64,000 bases of DNA from Cyclobacterium sp. GTDB taxonomy: Bacteria > Bacteroidota > Bacteroidia > Cytophagales > Cyclobacteriaceae. The stretch is from the NCBI RefSeq assembly GCF_014762705.1, contig NZ_JABURL010000111.1:1-64000 (forward strand), given 5' to 3'. The translations under genes were made by a program, and so were the position numbers. The stretch's first letter is position 1, and every line of letters begins with the position of its first letter. Below are positions 25,625 through 35,189 of the stretch, piece after piece. The notes under the pieces are model-generated. The model searched no databases and was not told the origin of the DNA. It saw only the letters and a program-made list of their open reading frames with translations.

Positions 25625-27721
25625 TTACTTTTGCACAACCACCCTGACTCGACCTAGGTTTTTGATTCTGGAGAATGGGGTGTTGGCATCCCCCTTTCTT
25701 TGAGAAGTTGCCCGCAAAGCCACGAAGTAAGTGCCAGGTTCGGGGTACTTGTGCTCAGTCTCAATTTCGAAAATGCTGGATTCTGAAATGGGGGAGGTTA
25801 CTTTTTCAAATTCACCGTTGCCGTTAAAGTCCCATTCAAGTGCCACAATTGTTCCGCTGCCTTCAGGCAATTCTATTTGTGCAGAGAACTTTACAGATTC
25901 ACCTGCTTTTACAATCGCCTTTGATGTTCCATTGGCTTCAAGTCTAATGACAGGCTGGATCCCCTTTCTTTCTTCAGCAGTTGCGGGGACCATTACTTGT
26001 CCATCGACTACCTCATAATTTGTACTGGGCGCAGGTTCGGTACCATTTTCCACCCAATCGCTAAGATCCAGTAATGCTTGCTGAAGTACACCTAAATAGC
26101 TCACAATATGATTGGGGTCTCCGGCTGATGCCCGGTCCGCATGACTGGCATGGTCGGTAAACCAAACCCTGAAATGATCACCGGTTTTCTCTCCCAGATT
26201 TTCAATCACCCGGTCTCGGTACCAATCAGCCTGCCATGGATACGCCTCACTGTCCCACAAAGATTCCAGCAAAATCATTTTTCCTTCGAAAATGCCTGTT
26301 TGGACTGCACCTGAAGCTCCTCTGGTAAATATGGGCCCTAAAAGAAATGGGCGTTGGGGATAGATAGGCTCACCATTCTCATCTCTGAACTGATCGTATA
26401 CAGGATATTCTTCGCCTGGAACCTGATGTCTGTGATAGGTTTGAGCTGCCAGAAAATTTGAATTGTCTACCAGAACTTTATCCCCAACTTCTATTTTAGC
26501 GGTCACAGAAGGATCTGCCACCCCGAGATATACGATTTCTCCATCGATAGCCTTCAACATCACTTTTCTACCGGCTGCACTACCACTTTTAATCATTAGA
26601 TCTCCTCCCAAAAATTGTACTTGAGCCAACTCATCAGCTAACTGAAAGGCTACAGGCTCATTAATTTGCTTTTCGCTTAGACTTTGGAAAGCAGCATCGG
26701 CCGTCCCACGCGCCTGCCCTGCGAGAGGTTCCACATTCAGCTCCATCCTAATCGCCTCACCACGGGTGATGATTTTGGAAACAGTACTTTCCTGCTGAAT
26801 TCGGTCACCGTCAAACGATTCCGGATGATCGTACCCCAGGTATCCGGGCGTCGTCCAGAATTTCTCGAAATATCCCGGATCAGCCGCTACCATACCCTGA
26901 TATAGGACGGCAAACCCATGAATCCCCATATCCTTATAGGCATACCATGCTTTCGGTGGAAATCCCATTTTTGTCACCTCCTGCAGGGCGGCTTTCTCTT
27001 CCTCATTTAGCCCACTGTACATACCTTCGCCTCCGGGCTCAACTGCATCGACTATCTGCGGAAGTTTATCCTGAAGGATTCGCATGGCATGCATTCGGAC
27101 GGTAAATACGTTTGGAATGGCCATGGGTGAACCTATGACATAGGGGACTGCCCCATCCCAAACGCCCACGGTGTTTTCTAGCCCCCCGATAGTCCTGAAT
27201 GCTCCTCCACTTCCTCCAAATGCATAACCAAACACCCGGTGGTCACCAAAAAGTCTTTTTGCCAGCTCCTTGGAATAATTGGCCGCTGCGGCATTCGCTT
27301 TATAGGCTCCAATGGTGGGGTCATTGGTATCCGACCGAACAGCCGGGTTCCAGGGCCCGTCCCCATTCGTCTCTACAAAATAAGCACCATGGGATACGGC
27401 AAAACCTATTTTATCCTCTTCACCTGTTTGTCCCTGAGAGAGGGTTTCACTGTCCGGGACAGGCGTAATGTACTGGAAAAAATGCCCCTCATACGCTTCT
27501 TTTTCTGGAAAATAAAAGGAAAACCTTGTCTCAGTCCCTTCAAATCCACCATGAATGTAGAGGTGCCTGACAGGGGACTCCCGCCACTCTTCCAAATCTA
27601 TATATGGCTTGGAAAACATTGGATCATCTTTTGGATTATATTTATCAGTTTGGGCATGTATTCCCTGACCATGCATCCATACCAGGCAGATCAAACTATA
27701 GAATAATATTTTTTTCTTCAT
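25625..27721 (-). CDS. exported tannase/feruloyl-esterase-like alpha/beta hydrolase with C-terminal PKD domain
   Basis: A 698-aa protein with a signal peptide (ILFYSLICLVWMHGQGIHAQ). An alpha/beta-hydrolase region includes the nucleophile elbow GYAFGGSGGAFRTIGG, with Ser171 in GGSGG. FRVWFTDHASHAD near residue 510 could supply the acid and His. The last ~90 residues form a PKD/Ig-like domain (TIVALEWDFNGNGEFE...FEIETEHKYPEPGTYFVALRATSQR). Such enzymes act on ester-linked aromatics or carbohydrate esters outside the cell; the substrate is not known. It lies 240 bp downstream of the GH79-like gene on the same strand, suggesting a shared pathway. Confidence 0.65.
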   Translation of the reverse strand: MKKKILFYSLICLVWMHGQGIHAQTDKYNPKDDPMFSKPYIDLEEWRESPVRHLYIHGGFEGTETRFSFYFPEKEAYEGHFFQYITPVPDSETLSQGQTGEEDKIGFAVSHGAYFVETNGDGPWNPAVRSDTNDPTIGAYKANAAAANYSKELAKRLFGDHRVFGYAFGGSGGAFRTIGGLENTVGVWDGAVPYVIGSPMAIPNVFTVRMHAMRILQDKLPQIVDAVEPGGEGMYSGLNEEEKAALQEVTKMGFPPKAWYAYKDMGIHGFAVLYQGMVAADPGYFEKFWTTPGYLGYDHPESFDGDRIQQESTVSKIITRGEAIRMELNVEPLAGQARGTADAAFQSLSEKQINEPVAFQLADELAQVQFLGGDLMIKSGSAAGRKVMLKAIDGEIVYLGVADPSVTAKIEVGDKVLVDNSNFLAAQTYHRHQVPGEEYPVYDQFRDENGEPIYPQRPFLLGPIFTRGASGAVQTGIFEGKMILLESLWDSEAYPWQADWYRDRVIENLGEKTGDHFRVWFTDHASHADRASAGDPNHIVSYLGVLQQALLDLSDWVENGTEPAPSTNYEVVDGQVMVPATAEERKGIQPVIRLEANGTSKAIVKAGESVKFSAQIELPEGSGTIVALEWDFNGNGEFEKVTSPISESSIFEIETEHKYPEPGTYFVALRATSQRKGDANTPFSRIKNLGRVRVVVQK

Positions 27722-27960
27722 TGCATTGTTGTTTTGAAATATTAGGTTCTCTTGTAACGCCCCAAGTTAGTGACGGTACTTCTTCATCATCTTGCTGATG
27801 GAATTGGTCGCAGCAACTGAAGGACTAATTCCCTTACTATGCCACTTCTTGCACCAGTGACGAAGATGGCTTTATTTTATACGTATATTTTAGTTAGTAT
27901 CACAGCACTTTTTCCCAGCAACTTTACGCCTTTCCTCTGCGAAATAAGCTTGTTCCTCAT

Positions 27961-29469
27961 TTATTTCTTAATAGCCAGAAACATAATGCCATGCGCAGGA
28001 ACCTGGATTTCACCGGCGGTTATCATTTGCCCACCTATAGCAGGGAGCGCGTGATCACCCGTCAATTCCAATACCGTTCCATTCAGGTGTACGGTTTTGC
28101 TTTGCAAAGAATCTGCGGTAAGCAGGAATTTTTCTGCGTCCACTGGCAGGGAAAATGAAGATTCCATGTCCTTAGGGTTTACGATCAATACCCCATAGCC
28201 ATCAGAAAAACCTTTAAGGCTGTGCACAAAGATATCCAGCTCATCATGGGAGAAATCAGCTTCATATACTTTTGTTCCCATCAGTTTGTTCCACATCAAT
28301 GCTGACCAATAATTGGGGCGTGGATCTAATGTTTCGCTATCCAGCAAAGCATATTCACTTCTGGCCAGGGTATTGTGCATGACCACCTTCACACCCTTTT
28401 TGGCCAGTCTGCCCAGTTGCTCGAGATAACGGAATGAATCCAAATAGGTGACTGCCCAGGGATTTCCCCCACAGGCTGCCTCAGCAGTTTCCGTAAGCCA
28501 AATAGGGGCATCTGGTAAGAATTTGTCCCTGGCCTCCTCATAATATTTTAATCCCAGTTCTGTTTTGCTTAGCCATTCCTCGGAAAGCGCACCCTCCGGG
28601 GTTAATCCTCCCTGACATCGCCGGGAAACTCCGCCATAAAAATGGTAGGAAAAGATATCAAATTCAGGCTGTGGGTTTGCGGAAAGAATTTGATCAGTGG
28701 CCATAGAGGCATCTATAGGAAGTATGCCACCTTCACCCGTCGACCCCGGGCCCAGAATCGTCATATCAGGGGCAGCCTTGTCGATGAATTTTTTGAATAT
28801 CTCAAAATCCTGTGCATAATCAGCTGCGGTGTACCCCTCAGGGGCTCCACCATGACTTGCATGGGAGGGCTCATTGAACATTTCCGCAGCGTTAATTTCT
28901 CCACCGATAGATTCAGTGTAGTTAAGCAATGCCTGAACCTGATCAGGAGTCCAATGGCCATTGCGGTCTCTTATGCCCTTACTGATGGCAAAAGAGGTAA
29001 CCAGTTTCGCATCCATTTCATTGACAAAATCAATTACGCCCTTCCATTCCTTTCTGGTAAGGACGGTTTCAAAACCCTCAGGGGCCTGGGTCATTTTTGG
29101 TTCATCGTTATCTTGAAAATAGGTGGTATTTGCCCAGGTGCCGCTTACCCGGATGTACGCTGATCCCAACCCCCTTGTCAGTGTTCGTAATTTTTGCTCA
29201 TAAAGATCAATCGGTGAGATGCTGTGTTTTAAGGCCGCAAAACCTTCTTTCTTAACCTTCTCAGGATCCAATCGTCCATAAGGCACCCAGAAATCACCGC
29301 CCACAACTTCACACATTTCTATATTGAAGGATTGGTATCTTTCATCCACTTCGGTAATAAAAAGAAAATCGGATATTTCCAGCTTTGGAGGTTCAGGTTT
29401 TTGCTGGCCAAATGCCGGTATTGCTAAAAAGGTCAGTGCGAGAAGAAGTTGCCAGGGTTTACGAATCAT
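27961..29469 (-). CDS. GH79-like (heparanase/beta-glucuronidase-type) glycoside hydrolase
   Basis: A 502-aa exported (beta/alpha)8-barrel glycosidase with signal peptide MIRKPWQLLLALTFLAIPAFGQ. The clan-A acid/base motif is NEP in AEMFNEPSH (Glu200). The likely nucleophile is Glu327 in WLTETAEAACGG. A C-terminal beta domain carries FVHSLKGFSDGYGVLIVNPK. Overall it resembles GH79 heparanase-like beta-glucuronidases more than GH39 or GH51, but the exact family needs a profile search. It should remove glucuronate-type residues from an acidic polysaccharide. It heads a two-gene minus-strand unit with the tannase-like hydrolase. Confidence 0.75.
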   Translation of the reverse strand: MIRKPWQLLLALTFLAIPAFGQQKPEPPKLEISDFLFITEVDERYQSFNIEMCEVVGGDFWVPYGRLDPEKVKKEGFAALKHSISPIDLYEQKLRTLTRGLGSAYIRVSGTWANTTYFQDNDEPKMTQAPEGFETVLTRKEWKGVIDFVNEMDAKLVTSFAISKGIRDRNGHWTPDQVQALLNYTESIGGEINAAEMFNEPSHASHGGAPEGYTAADYAQDFEIFKKFIDKAAPDMTILGPGSTGEGGILPIDASMATDQILSANPQPEFDIFSYHFYGGVSRRCQGGLTPEGALSEEWLSKTELGLKYYEEARDKFLPDAPIWLTETAEAACGGNPWAVTYLDSFRYLEQLGRLAKKGVKVVMHNTLARSEYALLDSETLDPRPNYWSALMWNKLMGTKVYEADFSHDELDIFVHSLKGFSDGYGVLIVNPKDMESSFSLPVDAEKFLLTADSLQSKTVHLNGTVLELTGDHALPAIGGQMITAGEIQVPAHGIMFLAIKK

Positions 29470-29886
29470 AATTTTCTTTTCTATAATTAAAATGGAGTCT
29501 ATTTTTTACACTTTCATCTCAATTTCAAAAGTTGTGAGATGATTGGCATTACATGCTTTTCAAAGCTACCAAAAAGAAAATGTAATGTTGTTCACTTTTC
29601 TTTGCCCGGGGCAAGTTGTCGTCCACCTGCTCAGGGCAAGGCGTTCGTTTAAAATGGGCTACTGTAAATCAGGCACTTACAGGACTCTTGTTTATCGCTA
29701 AAAAATATGGGGTTTTTTGTCATCTGTTCATGTTTTGATTTTCAAAGGCAGTTAACCTGCTTCTGACCTTCTGGAAAATCTCGCCATGATAATCCTCTTT
29801 CTGTGTGGGGGGTATATTATGCCTGTCTGCATCTGGCAGGCTCCAATTCATCAGATGATTGATAATTGGAAGGGAGAGTATAGCGG
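29470..29886. other. 417-bp intergenic region, nothing recognised
   Basis: Lies between the AraC gene's 3' end and the GH79 start, and should contain the GH79 promoter. No ORF, clear hairpin or repeat was found. Confidence 0.4.
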
Positions 29887-31026
29887 TTAATTGCTAGCGG
29901 TATTTCTATATTCAGAAGGAGTCAAACCGGTGATTTTTTTGAAAAAATTATTGAATGCTGTTTTAGAATTGAAGCCGCATTCATAAGCAATCGCAACAAA
30001 AGACCAGGCTTGGTATTCAGGTGAGGCAATCATTTGTTTAGCTTCAGCGATGCGATATTCATTGACAAAAGAATAAAAGTTTTTTCCCAGGTGCTCATTC
30101 AGTACCTGTGTAATGTAGTGCTTCGGGATCCGGGTTTGTTCCGAGATTTTGGCAATGGATAGTTCATTGTCTTTCCATGCCAGCGTTTCTTCCATAAACC
30201 GGGTCAATTGAATTAAATAGGCATTGGCTTGGTCATTCTTCAAGCCTGATTTTTGGTACTTATCTGAGGAAAGGATACCTGCTTTATTTTCAGGCCGGTG
30301 CATATATTCCTTTTCCGAATTAAGCGCTGAAGACAGCTGATTTTGCCTGAAACCCCAAAAACCTGCAATGTAAACGAATACCAACAAAGATACATTTACC
30401 AGGGGCTTGATATCAAATTGGATGTACCCGGTTTCAAATAGGGTAGTGGCCAAAATAATGAAATTTTGCACCACCATAAAAGAAATAACAAATACCAAAA
30501 GCCAATTTAAGCTGTTCAGGTCTGACTTGAAAGAGTAAAGATCAGACCTTTGTTTCCGGTATTGTCTAATTTTTCGAATAGCCAGGATCCCATAAATCCA
30601 GAGAAGCAGGATAAATACAGACCCTAAACTGTTTCTTAACCAACCAAGCTGGCTAAAATGCTCCAAATGAAAATAAAAATCCCGGATTTTCGAATTTCTA
30701 AAAAGAAAAATCAACACCAAAGAGGCAATAAAAGGAATTGCATGCAGATAATCTCTCCGCTGAAATCGTTCAAAATCTACCGAGACATATTTGGAATACA
30801 AATAAAGAAAGGCCGGATAAGTAAGGGAAATTGGGATTGAATAAAACCAGGTTTGCTGGGTTACCCCTTTAACTTCCTGGGCTATATTCAAGGCAAACAT
30901 CCAGGCTATAAAAACCATAAAGACAGCAAGGATTATATCAGCGATCCTCAAGGGTCTTTTCCAAAACATCAGTATGGCTATAAAAATAGCTTGAGCAAAG
31001 CCAATATAAACAACCGGGATTTCCAT
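29887..31026 (-). CDS. AraC family regulator with seven-helix membrane sensor
   Basis: The ATG at 31026 (MEIPVVYIGFAQAIFIAILMFW) is preferred; the track uses an ATG 24 bp upstream. About 230 residues form seven membrane helices (LYLYSKYVSVDFERFQRRDYLHAIPFIASLVLIFLF, LGSVFILLLWIYGILAI and others). A C-terminal AraC DNA-binding domain follows with two helix-turn-helix units (ELSIAKISEQTRIPKHYITQVLNEHLGKNFYSFVNEYRIAEAKQMI; SFVAIAYECGFNSKTAFNNFFKKITGLTPSEYR). Such regulators sense an envelope signal through the membrane part. It could control the nearby GH79/tannase-like unit, but no operator evidence supports this. Confidence 0.9.
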   Translation of the reverse strand: MEIPVVYIGFAQAIFIAILMFWKRPLRIADIILAVFMVFIAWMFALNIAQEVKGVTQQTWFYSIPISLTYPAFLYLYSKYVSVDFERFQRRDYLHAIPFIASLVLIFLFRNSKIRDFYFHLEHFSQLGWLRNSLGSVFILLLWIYGILAIRKIRQYRKQRSDLYSFKSDLNSLNWLLVFVISFMVVQNFIILATTLFETGYIQFDIKPLVNVSLLVFVYIAGFWGFRQNQLSSALNSEKEYMHRPENKAGILSSDKYQKSGLKNDQANAYLIQLTRFMEETLAWKDNELSIAKISEQTRIPKHYITQVLNEHLGKNFYSFVNEYRIAEAKQMIASPEYQAWSFVAIAYECGFNSKTAFNNFFKKITGLTPSEYRNTASN

Positions 31027-31388
31027 AGACCAAATGTAGCTATTCTTCACATAGGGTCAGTCAAGACTTGTAAGGTTAGTTTGATTTAGAGATAAATCAT
31101 GTCACAATAAGCGAGTATAGCCAGGACTGGCACACCCTTTCTTCCCTCATTTCCACAGAAAAGGGTTACCGATGACCTGTTTGTTAAGTACCTTTAAATC
31201 AATAGGTTGAAACCCCATCGTCATCCCGATTGCTGCGTTTTTTAAAATGTCAGGTCAACCGATGACAGATTTTAAAAATCAGAGGTGTCGGGCCACTGGC
31301 ATTAACGATAAGCTGGCTTCACTACTGAGCTTACTGGCGACCAATGTCCTAAAATACCAACTCATTGACACCCCAGGCTTCACCTTCT

Positions 31389-31432
31389 GGGTCGGCTTAC
31401 CCGGGGTTACCAAGATAGGACCCCACCGGGGT
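31389..31432. repeat. candidate dispersed GC-rich hairpin element, copy 2
   Basis: TACCCGGGGTTACCAAGATAGG followed by ACCCCACCGGGGT resembles the arrangement at 21529-21572: a GGGG-TA block, about 20-30 nt, then CCCC-(G)ACC-GGGG. It lies in the 31027-31578 gap, where no gene is visible. The near-repeat phrase 'catcg..ttcctgcgttt' at 31213-31240 and 31449-31472 is also present. Confidence 0.35.
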
Positions 31433-31578
31433 GCTATATAAAATACTGTCATCGGGATTCCTGCGTTTAAAAAATGTTAAATCTCGCATTGACGATAAAG
31501 CCGGTTTTTAAGGAGGTTCTTAAATTGAACTCAGGTTAAGTGAATCGGTAGCTTCACCTAAATTTAATTCGAATACCT

Positions 31579-33996
31579 CTAATCACTCTTCAGCGATTTA
31601 ACCGGGTTGAGCATGGCTGCCCGGATTGCTTGTGAGCTGACGGTTGCCATGGCTACGATGATGGCAACTATCCCGGCTAAGGGATAAATCCACCATCCAA
31701 TTTCTACTTTATAAGCGAAGCCTTCCAACCACTCGTTCATTACATACCAGGTAACCGGTGTCGCAATCACAATCGCCACCAGTACAAGTTTGATAAAATC
31801 CTTTGACAGCAAAGTGACGATACTCGAAACTTCTGCTCCCAGTACCTTTCTAATCCCGATTTCCTTGGTCCGGATTTCAGCCGTGTAGGTTGCCAATCCG
31901 AAAAGTCCCAAGCAGGCAATCAATATGGCAAGCACTGAGAACGCTGAAAATATTTTTCTGAACTTGATATCTGCCTGGTATTGTTTGTCAAAATCTTCCT
32001 CCAGAAAACTATATAAAAAAGGCCTGTGGGGGGCAATCTTACTCCAAATTTGTTCCACTGCCGCAACGGTCTGTCCTATATTTTCTGGCTTTAGTTTGAC
32101 CGATAAATACCGGCTTGCCCTGGCTTCAAATGGCAGGGTCAAAGGCTCAATATTTCGGTGCAAGGAAATGAAATTAAAATCCTTAACTACCCCGATCACT
32201 TCACCTGCTCTTCCCCATTGTTCAAATTTCTTTCCGACGATGTCGGCAGGATTTGCATAGCCATATTGCCTGGCTGCAGCTTCATTGACCACCAGGGCGG
32301 AGGTAGAATCCGAGGGGAAATCCCTGGAATAGCTTCTTCCGGCGACCAATTCCATGTCAAAATGGTTGATAAAATCAATTCCAACCTGAAAAATGGCTTG
32401 ACCAATTTGTGTCATTTCTCCATCAGCATGTTGTATGGTCGTTCCTGCATTTGGGAAATAGCTACCTGGAACACTTCTTGAGAAAGCTGCCGAAATTATG
32501 TCCGGATGGGCTTCCAGTTCTGATATCAAGGCACTGGATTTTGCATTTACGGCATTGTCATAGTTGTAGTCCAAAACCAGCATTTGTTCTTTATCGAAAC
32601 CCAGGTCCTTGTTGAGCAGGTGGTTCATTTGGGAATACACGATGATCGTTCCCGCAATCAGCAGTATAGAGAGGCTGAACTGAAAGACCACCAGCCCTTT
32701 TCTGAGGTTTACACCGCTGCTGTTGGTCACTGATATCCCTTTTAAAATCTGAACAGGCCTGAACCCCGACAGTACAAAAGCCGGATATGAACCTGCCAAT
32801 ACGCCGATACCAAGCAAAATCACCAGAAAAACAGGTGCATTTTGCCAAGTGAGATATTCGAAAATCACAATTTCTTTTCCTGTTAGCCCATTCATCATAG
32901 GTGTAGCCACTGTAATAAAAATAAGGGATGCTAGCATGGCGAAAAACACAATGATGATGGATTCCCCCAAAAACTGGAAAATCAAATGCATTCGTTCTGC
33001 GCCGATGGATTTCCGTATGCCTACCTCTTTTGCCCGCTCCATTGACCTGGCAGTGGAGAGGTTCATAAAATTGATCATGGCAATGACCAGAATGAAAAGG
33101 CCAATGACTGAAAACACATAGATATTGGGCAAACTGCCCGTTTCTCCCGGCTGTCGGTCAGCATCGGATCTCAGGTAAAAATCCGCCATTTTTTCGACCT
33201 TAATGGTATAGAGCTGGTCATCTTGCCTGGAAGCCAAAAAATCAGGAATCTTTTGCTCAAATGATGCCAGATCAAAATTGTCATTGGCCAGAAAATAGGT
33301 GTAAAAGTCCACATAGCCCCACCGATCAAAAACCTCAGGCCAATATTGGCGGAAGGTACTCAGGGAAAGCAGCATGTTGAAACTAAAATGGGAATTGGCA
33401 GGAATATCCTCAATTACTGCTGTTACCGTATAATCACCAGCGTTTGACCTACCGGGTGAGTCACTGCCCTTCAAGGTTTTTCCGATCGGATCCTCATTGC
33501 CGAAATACCTTTTGGCCGTGCTCTCTGTCATGACCATGCTGTAAGGTGCAACCAAAGCGGTTTTGGGATCACCTTGGATTACTTCCCAGCTGAAAATATC
33601 AAAAACGGTAGAATCCATAAAAAACACACCCTCTTCCTGATAGGAATTTTCGCCATCGGTAAGCAAAATATCCGATCTACCGGAAAACTGAACAACTTTT
33701 TCAATTTCGGGGAAATAGCTTTTGATCGCAGGTCCTATGGCAGGATTGTGCCATACCCAAAACGGATTTGCTCCGGCATTTTCTGGCTGGTCGGGGGAAG
33801 CAAGTTCGCCATGAGTTATGCGATAAATTCGATCGCCTTTTTCATGATAGGCATCCACGGATAGTTCGTCCTGCACAAAGGTGTAGATGAGGAAACAGCA
33901 AGCCATTCCCAGTCCCAGCCCGAAAATATTAATAAAGGTGTAACCTTTGTTTTTGAGCAGGTTTCTCCAGGCGATTTTAATGTAGTTTTTCAGCAT
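31579..33996 (-). CDS. FtsX-like ABC transporter permease (MacB-type, two PCDs)
   Basis: An 805-aa permease of the long Bacteroidota type. The start MLKNYIKIAWRNLLKNKGYTFINIFGLGLGMACCFLIYTFV is the family signature. Two periplasmic MacB_PCD-like domains alternate with FtsX cores (INFMNLSTARSMERAKEVGIRKSIGAERMHLIFQFLGESI; GLFGLATYTAEIRTKEIGIRKVLGAEVSSIVTLLSKDFIKLVLVAI). The last helices (WWIYPLAGIVAIIVAMATVSSQAIRAA) and the NPVKSLKSD tail are typical. These proteins work with a separate LolD/MacB-like ATPase in exporting lipoproteins, peptides or drugs; no ATPase gene is in this window. It is monocistronic. Confidence 0.92.
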   Translation of the reverse strand: MLKNYIKIAWRNLLKNKGYTFINIFGLGLGMACCFLIYTFVQDELSVDAYHEKGDRIYRITHGELASPDQPENAGANPFWVWHNPAIGPAIKSYFPEIEKVVQFSGRSDILLTDGENSYQEEGVFFMDSTVFDIFSWEVIQGDPKTALVAPYSMVMTESTAKRYFGNEDPIGKTLKGSDSPGRSNAGDYTVTAVIEDIPANSHFSFNMLLSLSTFRQYWPEVFDRWGYVDFYTYFLANDNFDLASFEQKIPDFLASRQDDQLYTIKVEKMADFYLRSDADRQPGETGSLPNIYVFSVIGLFILVIAMINFMNLSTARSMERAKEVGIRKSIGAERMHLIFQFLGESIIIVFFAMLASLIFITVATPMMNGLTGKEIVIFEYLTWQNAPVFLVILLGIGVLAGSYPAFVLSGFRPVQILKGISVTNSSGVNLRKGLVVFQFSLSILLIAGTIIVYSQMNHLLNKDLGFDKEQMLVLDYNYDNAVNAKSSALISELEAHPDIISAAFSRSVPGSYFPNAGTTIQHADGEMTQIGQAIFQVGIDFINHFDMELVAGRSYSRDFPSDSTSALVVNEAAARQYGYANPADIVGKKFEQWGRAGEVIGVVKDFNFISLHRNIEPLTLPFEARASRYLSVKLKPENIGQTVAAVEQIWSKIAPHRPFLYSFLEEDFDKQYQADIKFRKIFSAFSVLAILIACLGLFGLATYTAEIRTKEIGIRKVLGAEVSSIVTLLSKDFIKLVLVAIVIATPVTWYVMNEWLEGFAYKVEIGWWIYPLAGIVAIIVAMATVSSQAIRAAMLNPVKSLKSD

Positions 33997-34326
33997 AAAG
34001 CGGTTTCAGTTTTTTGTTGTTATTCACAGTACCTGAGCGAAATAAATGATAAAATTTTATTGTTTTTTGTAAAAAAATTCAGTATGATTACTTGGTGCCT
34101 TCATTTAGAAATCTCCTGTCATGCAACTTCTATCCTCCGGCTTTTACCCTTATTGCCAGTACCGTGCCACCGGAAATCTTTGCGGGGAGTCAGAAAAGCC
34201 ATGTTCTGCATTTATTCTTTTCTATTAACCGAACAAATTTGTCCGCCAGTGGGCAACATCAGAATAAATTCTCTTTCGCTGGTCGCCAATTGCCAGATCA
34301 TTTCCATTTTCCGGTAAGGGTACGTT

Positions 34327-34361
34327 TAACTTTTCCAAAGTTTTAAACTTTGGAAAAGTTA
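34327..34361. repeat. 35-bp perfect inverted repeat
   Basis: TAACTTTTCCAAAGTTT / AAACTTTGGAAAAGTTA are perfect 17-bp arms around one central T. It overlaps the stop codon of the minus-strand 87-aa gene and could end transcription as a hairpin, although no clear T run follows on that strand. The 330 bp between the ABC permease start and this point contain no gene. Confidence 0.7.
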
Positions 34362-34622
34362 GTCATCCCTTTTTTCTACAAATGTGATTGGTACAAACTG
34401 GTCAGTAGGTGCCCCAATATAATATAGCATCCAATTGGGATCCTGATGAGATAGCATTTCCGATAGGCAATCCGCACGGTGTCCCTGTGGGTTCTGACAA
34501 TCATCCCAATAAAACAATTCCACTTTGTAATGCAGGGATTGCTTTTGGTTATTGATGGTCACCTCAATGTTGATGTCCTGCTTTCCAGGAGCCATTGGGA
34601 TGGGTATGGCGATATGGGTCAT
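34359..34622 (-). CDS. small protein of unknown function
   Basis: An 87-aa protein (MTHIAIPIPMAPGKQDINIEVTINNQKQSLHYKVELFYWDDC..). It has two predicted beta strands near the start, two Cys (WDDCQNPQGHRADC) that could bind metal, and no membrane segment. I recognise no family. It stands alone, with a 35-bp inverted repeat at its stop. The 372 bp upstream (34623-34994) show nothing else. Confidence 0.5.
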   Translation of the reverse strand: MTHIAIPIPMAPGKQDINIEVTINNQKQSLHYKVELFYWDDCQNPQGHRADCLSEMLSHQDPNWMLYYIGAPTDQFVPITFVEKRDD

Positions 34623-34994
34623 GGTCTTTATGGTTTTATGAAAAGGGTTAATGCGATATTTCGTTAAATAAATTTTTGAATGGTCTAAAGAGTTGAAATT
34701 TACAATTCTCGAATTTTTCTGAATGAGTCATTATAGTAGGCTTTCCATATCAATTAGCATAGCGACTTTAATGCCATACTTTAAAGGCGATATTTGCCCT
34801 TATTAGCCCCATTTCTATTGCAATAGGTTTGTCAACCGGACAAAATTGTTCGTTGACGGGCATGTTTAATGGTCTTTTTAAACGGCAGGCCATAATATGG
34901 AGTATCACGTTTCATTTTTTGCGTTCAAGTAGCCATCATTTTGTGTAATCAACTAATTCCCATTTATTTTTTGTATTTTGTTCTCAAATCCCAT

Positions 34995-35189
34995 TTATTC
35001 TTCAAAAAAAAAGATCTGATCAATTGGCAGTTTAAAGAGTTTGGAAAGCTTAAAAGCGGTGGGTAGACTAGGATCGAACTTCTTCTTTTCGATCGCATTG
35101 ATGGTTTGCCGGGATACACCGATAATTTCAGCAAGATCCTCCTGCGTCATATTCCTGGCGGTTCGCAGTTCTCTGATTTTATTTTTCAT
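34995..35189 (-). CDS. small XRE-family transcriptional regulator
   Basis: A 64-aa protein that is just one helix-turn-helix domain: NKIRELRTARNMTQEDLAEIIGVSRQTINAIEKKKFDPSLPTAFKLSKLFKLPIDQIFFFEE. It matches the short YozG/PF01381-type repressors. Its ATG overlaps the stop of the membrane-protein gene (ATGA), so the two are coupled. Three phased 18-bp palindromes upstream of the pair are its likely operators. Confidence 0.9.
   Translation of the reverse strand: MKNKIRELRTARNMTQEDLAEIIGVSRQTINAIEKKKFDPSLPTAFKLSKLFKLPIDQIFFFEE

Noticed and set aside
27787-27876. minus-strand reading NKAIFVTGARSGIVRELVLQLL, resembling an SDR nucleotide-binding N-terminus
   Set aside because: Only about 30 codons, no start; TGARSGI can arise by chance. 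Noted as a possible relic only.
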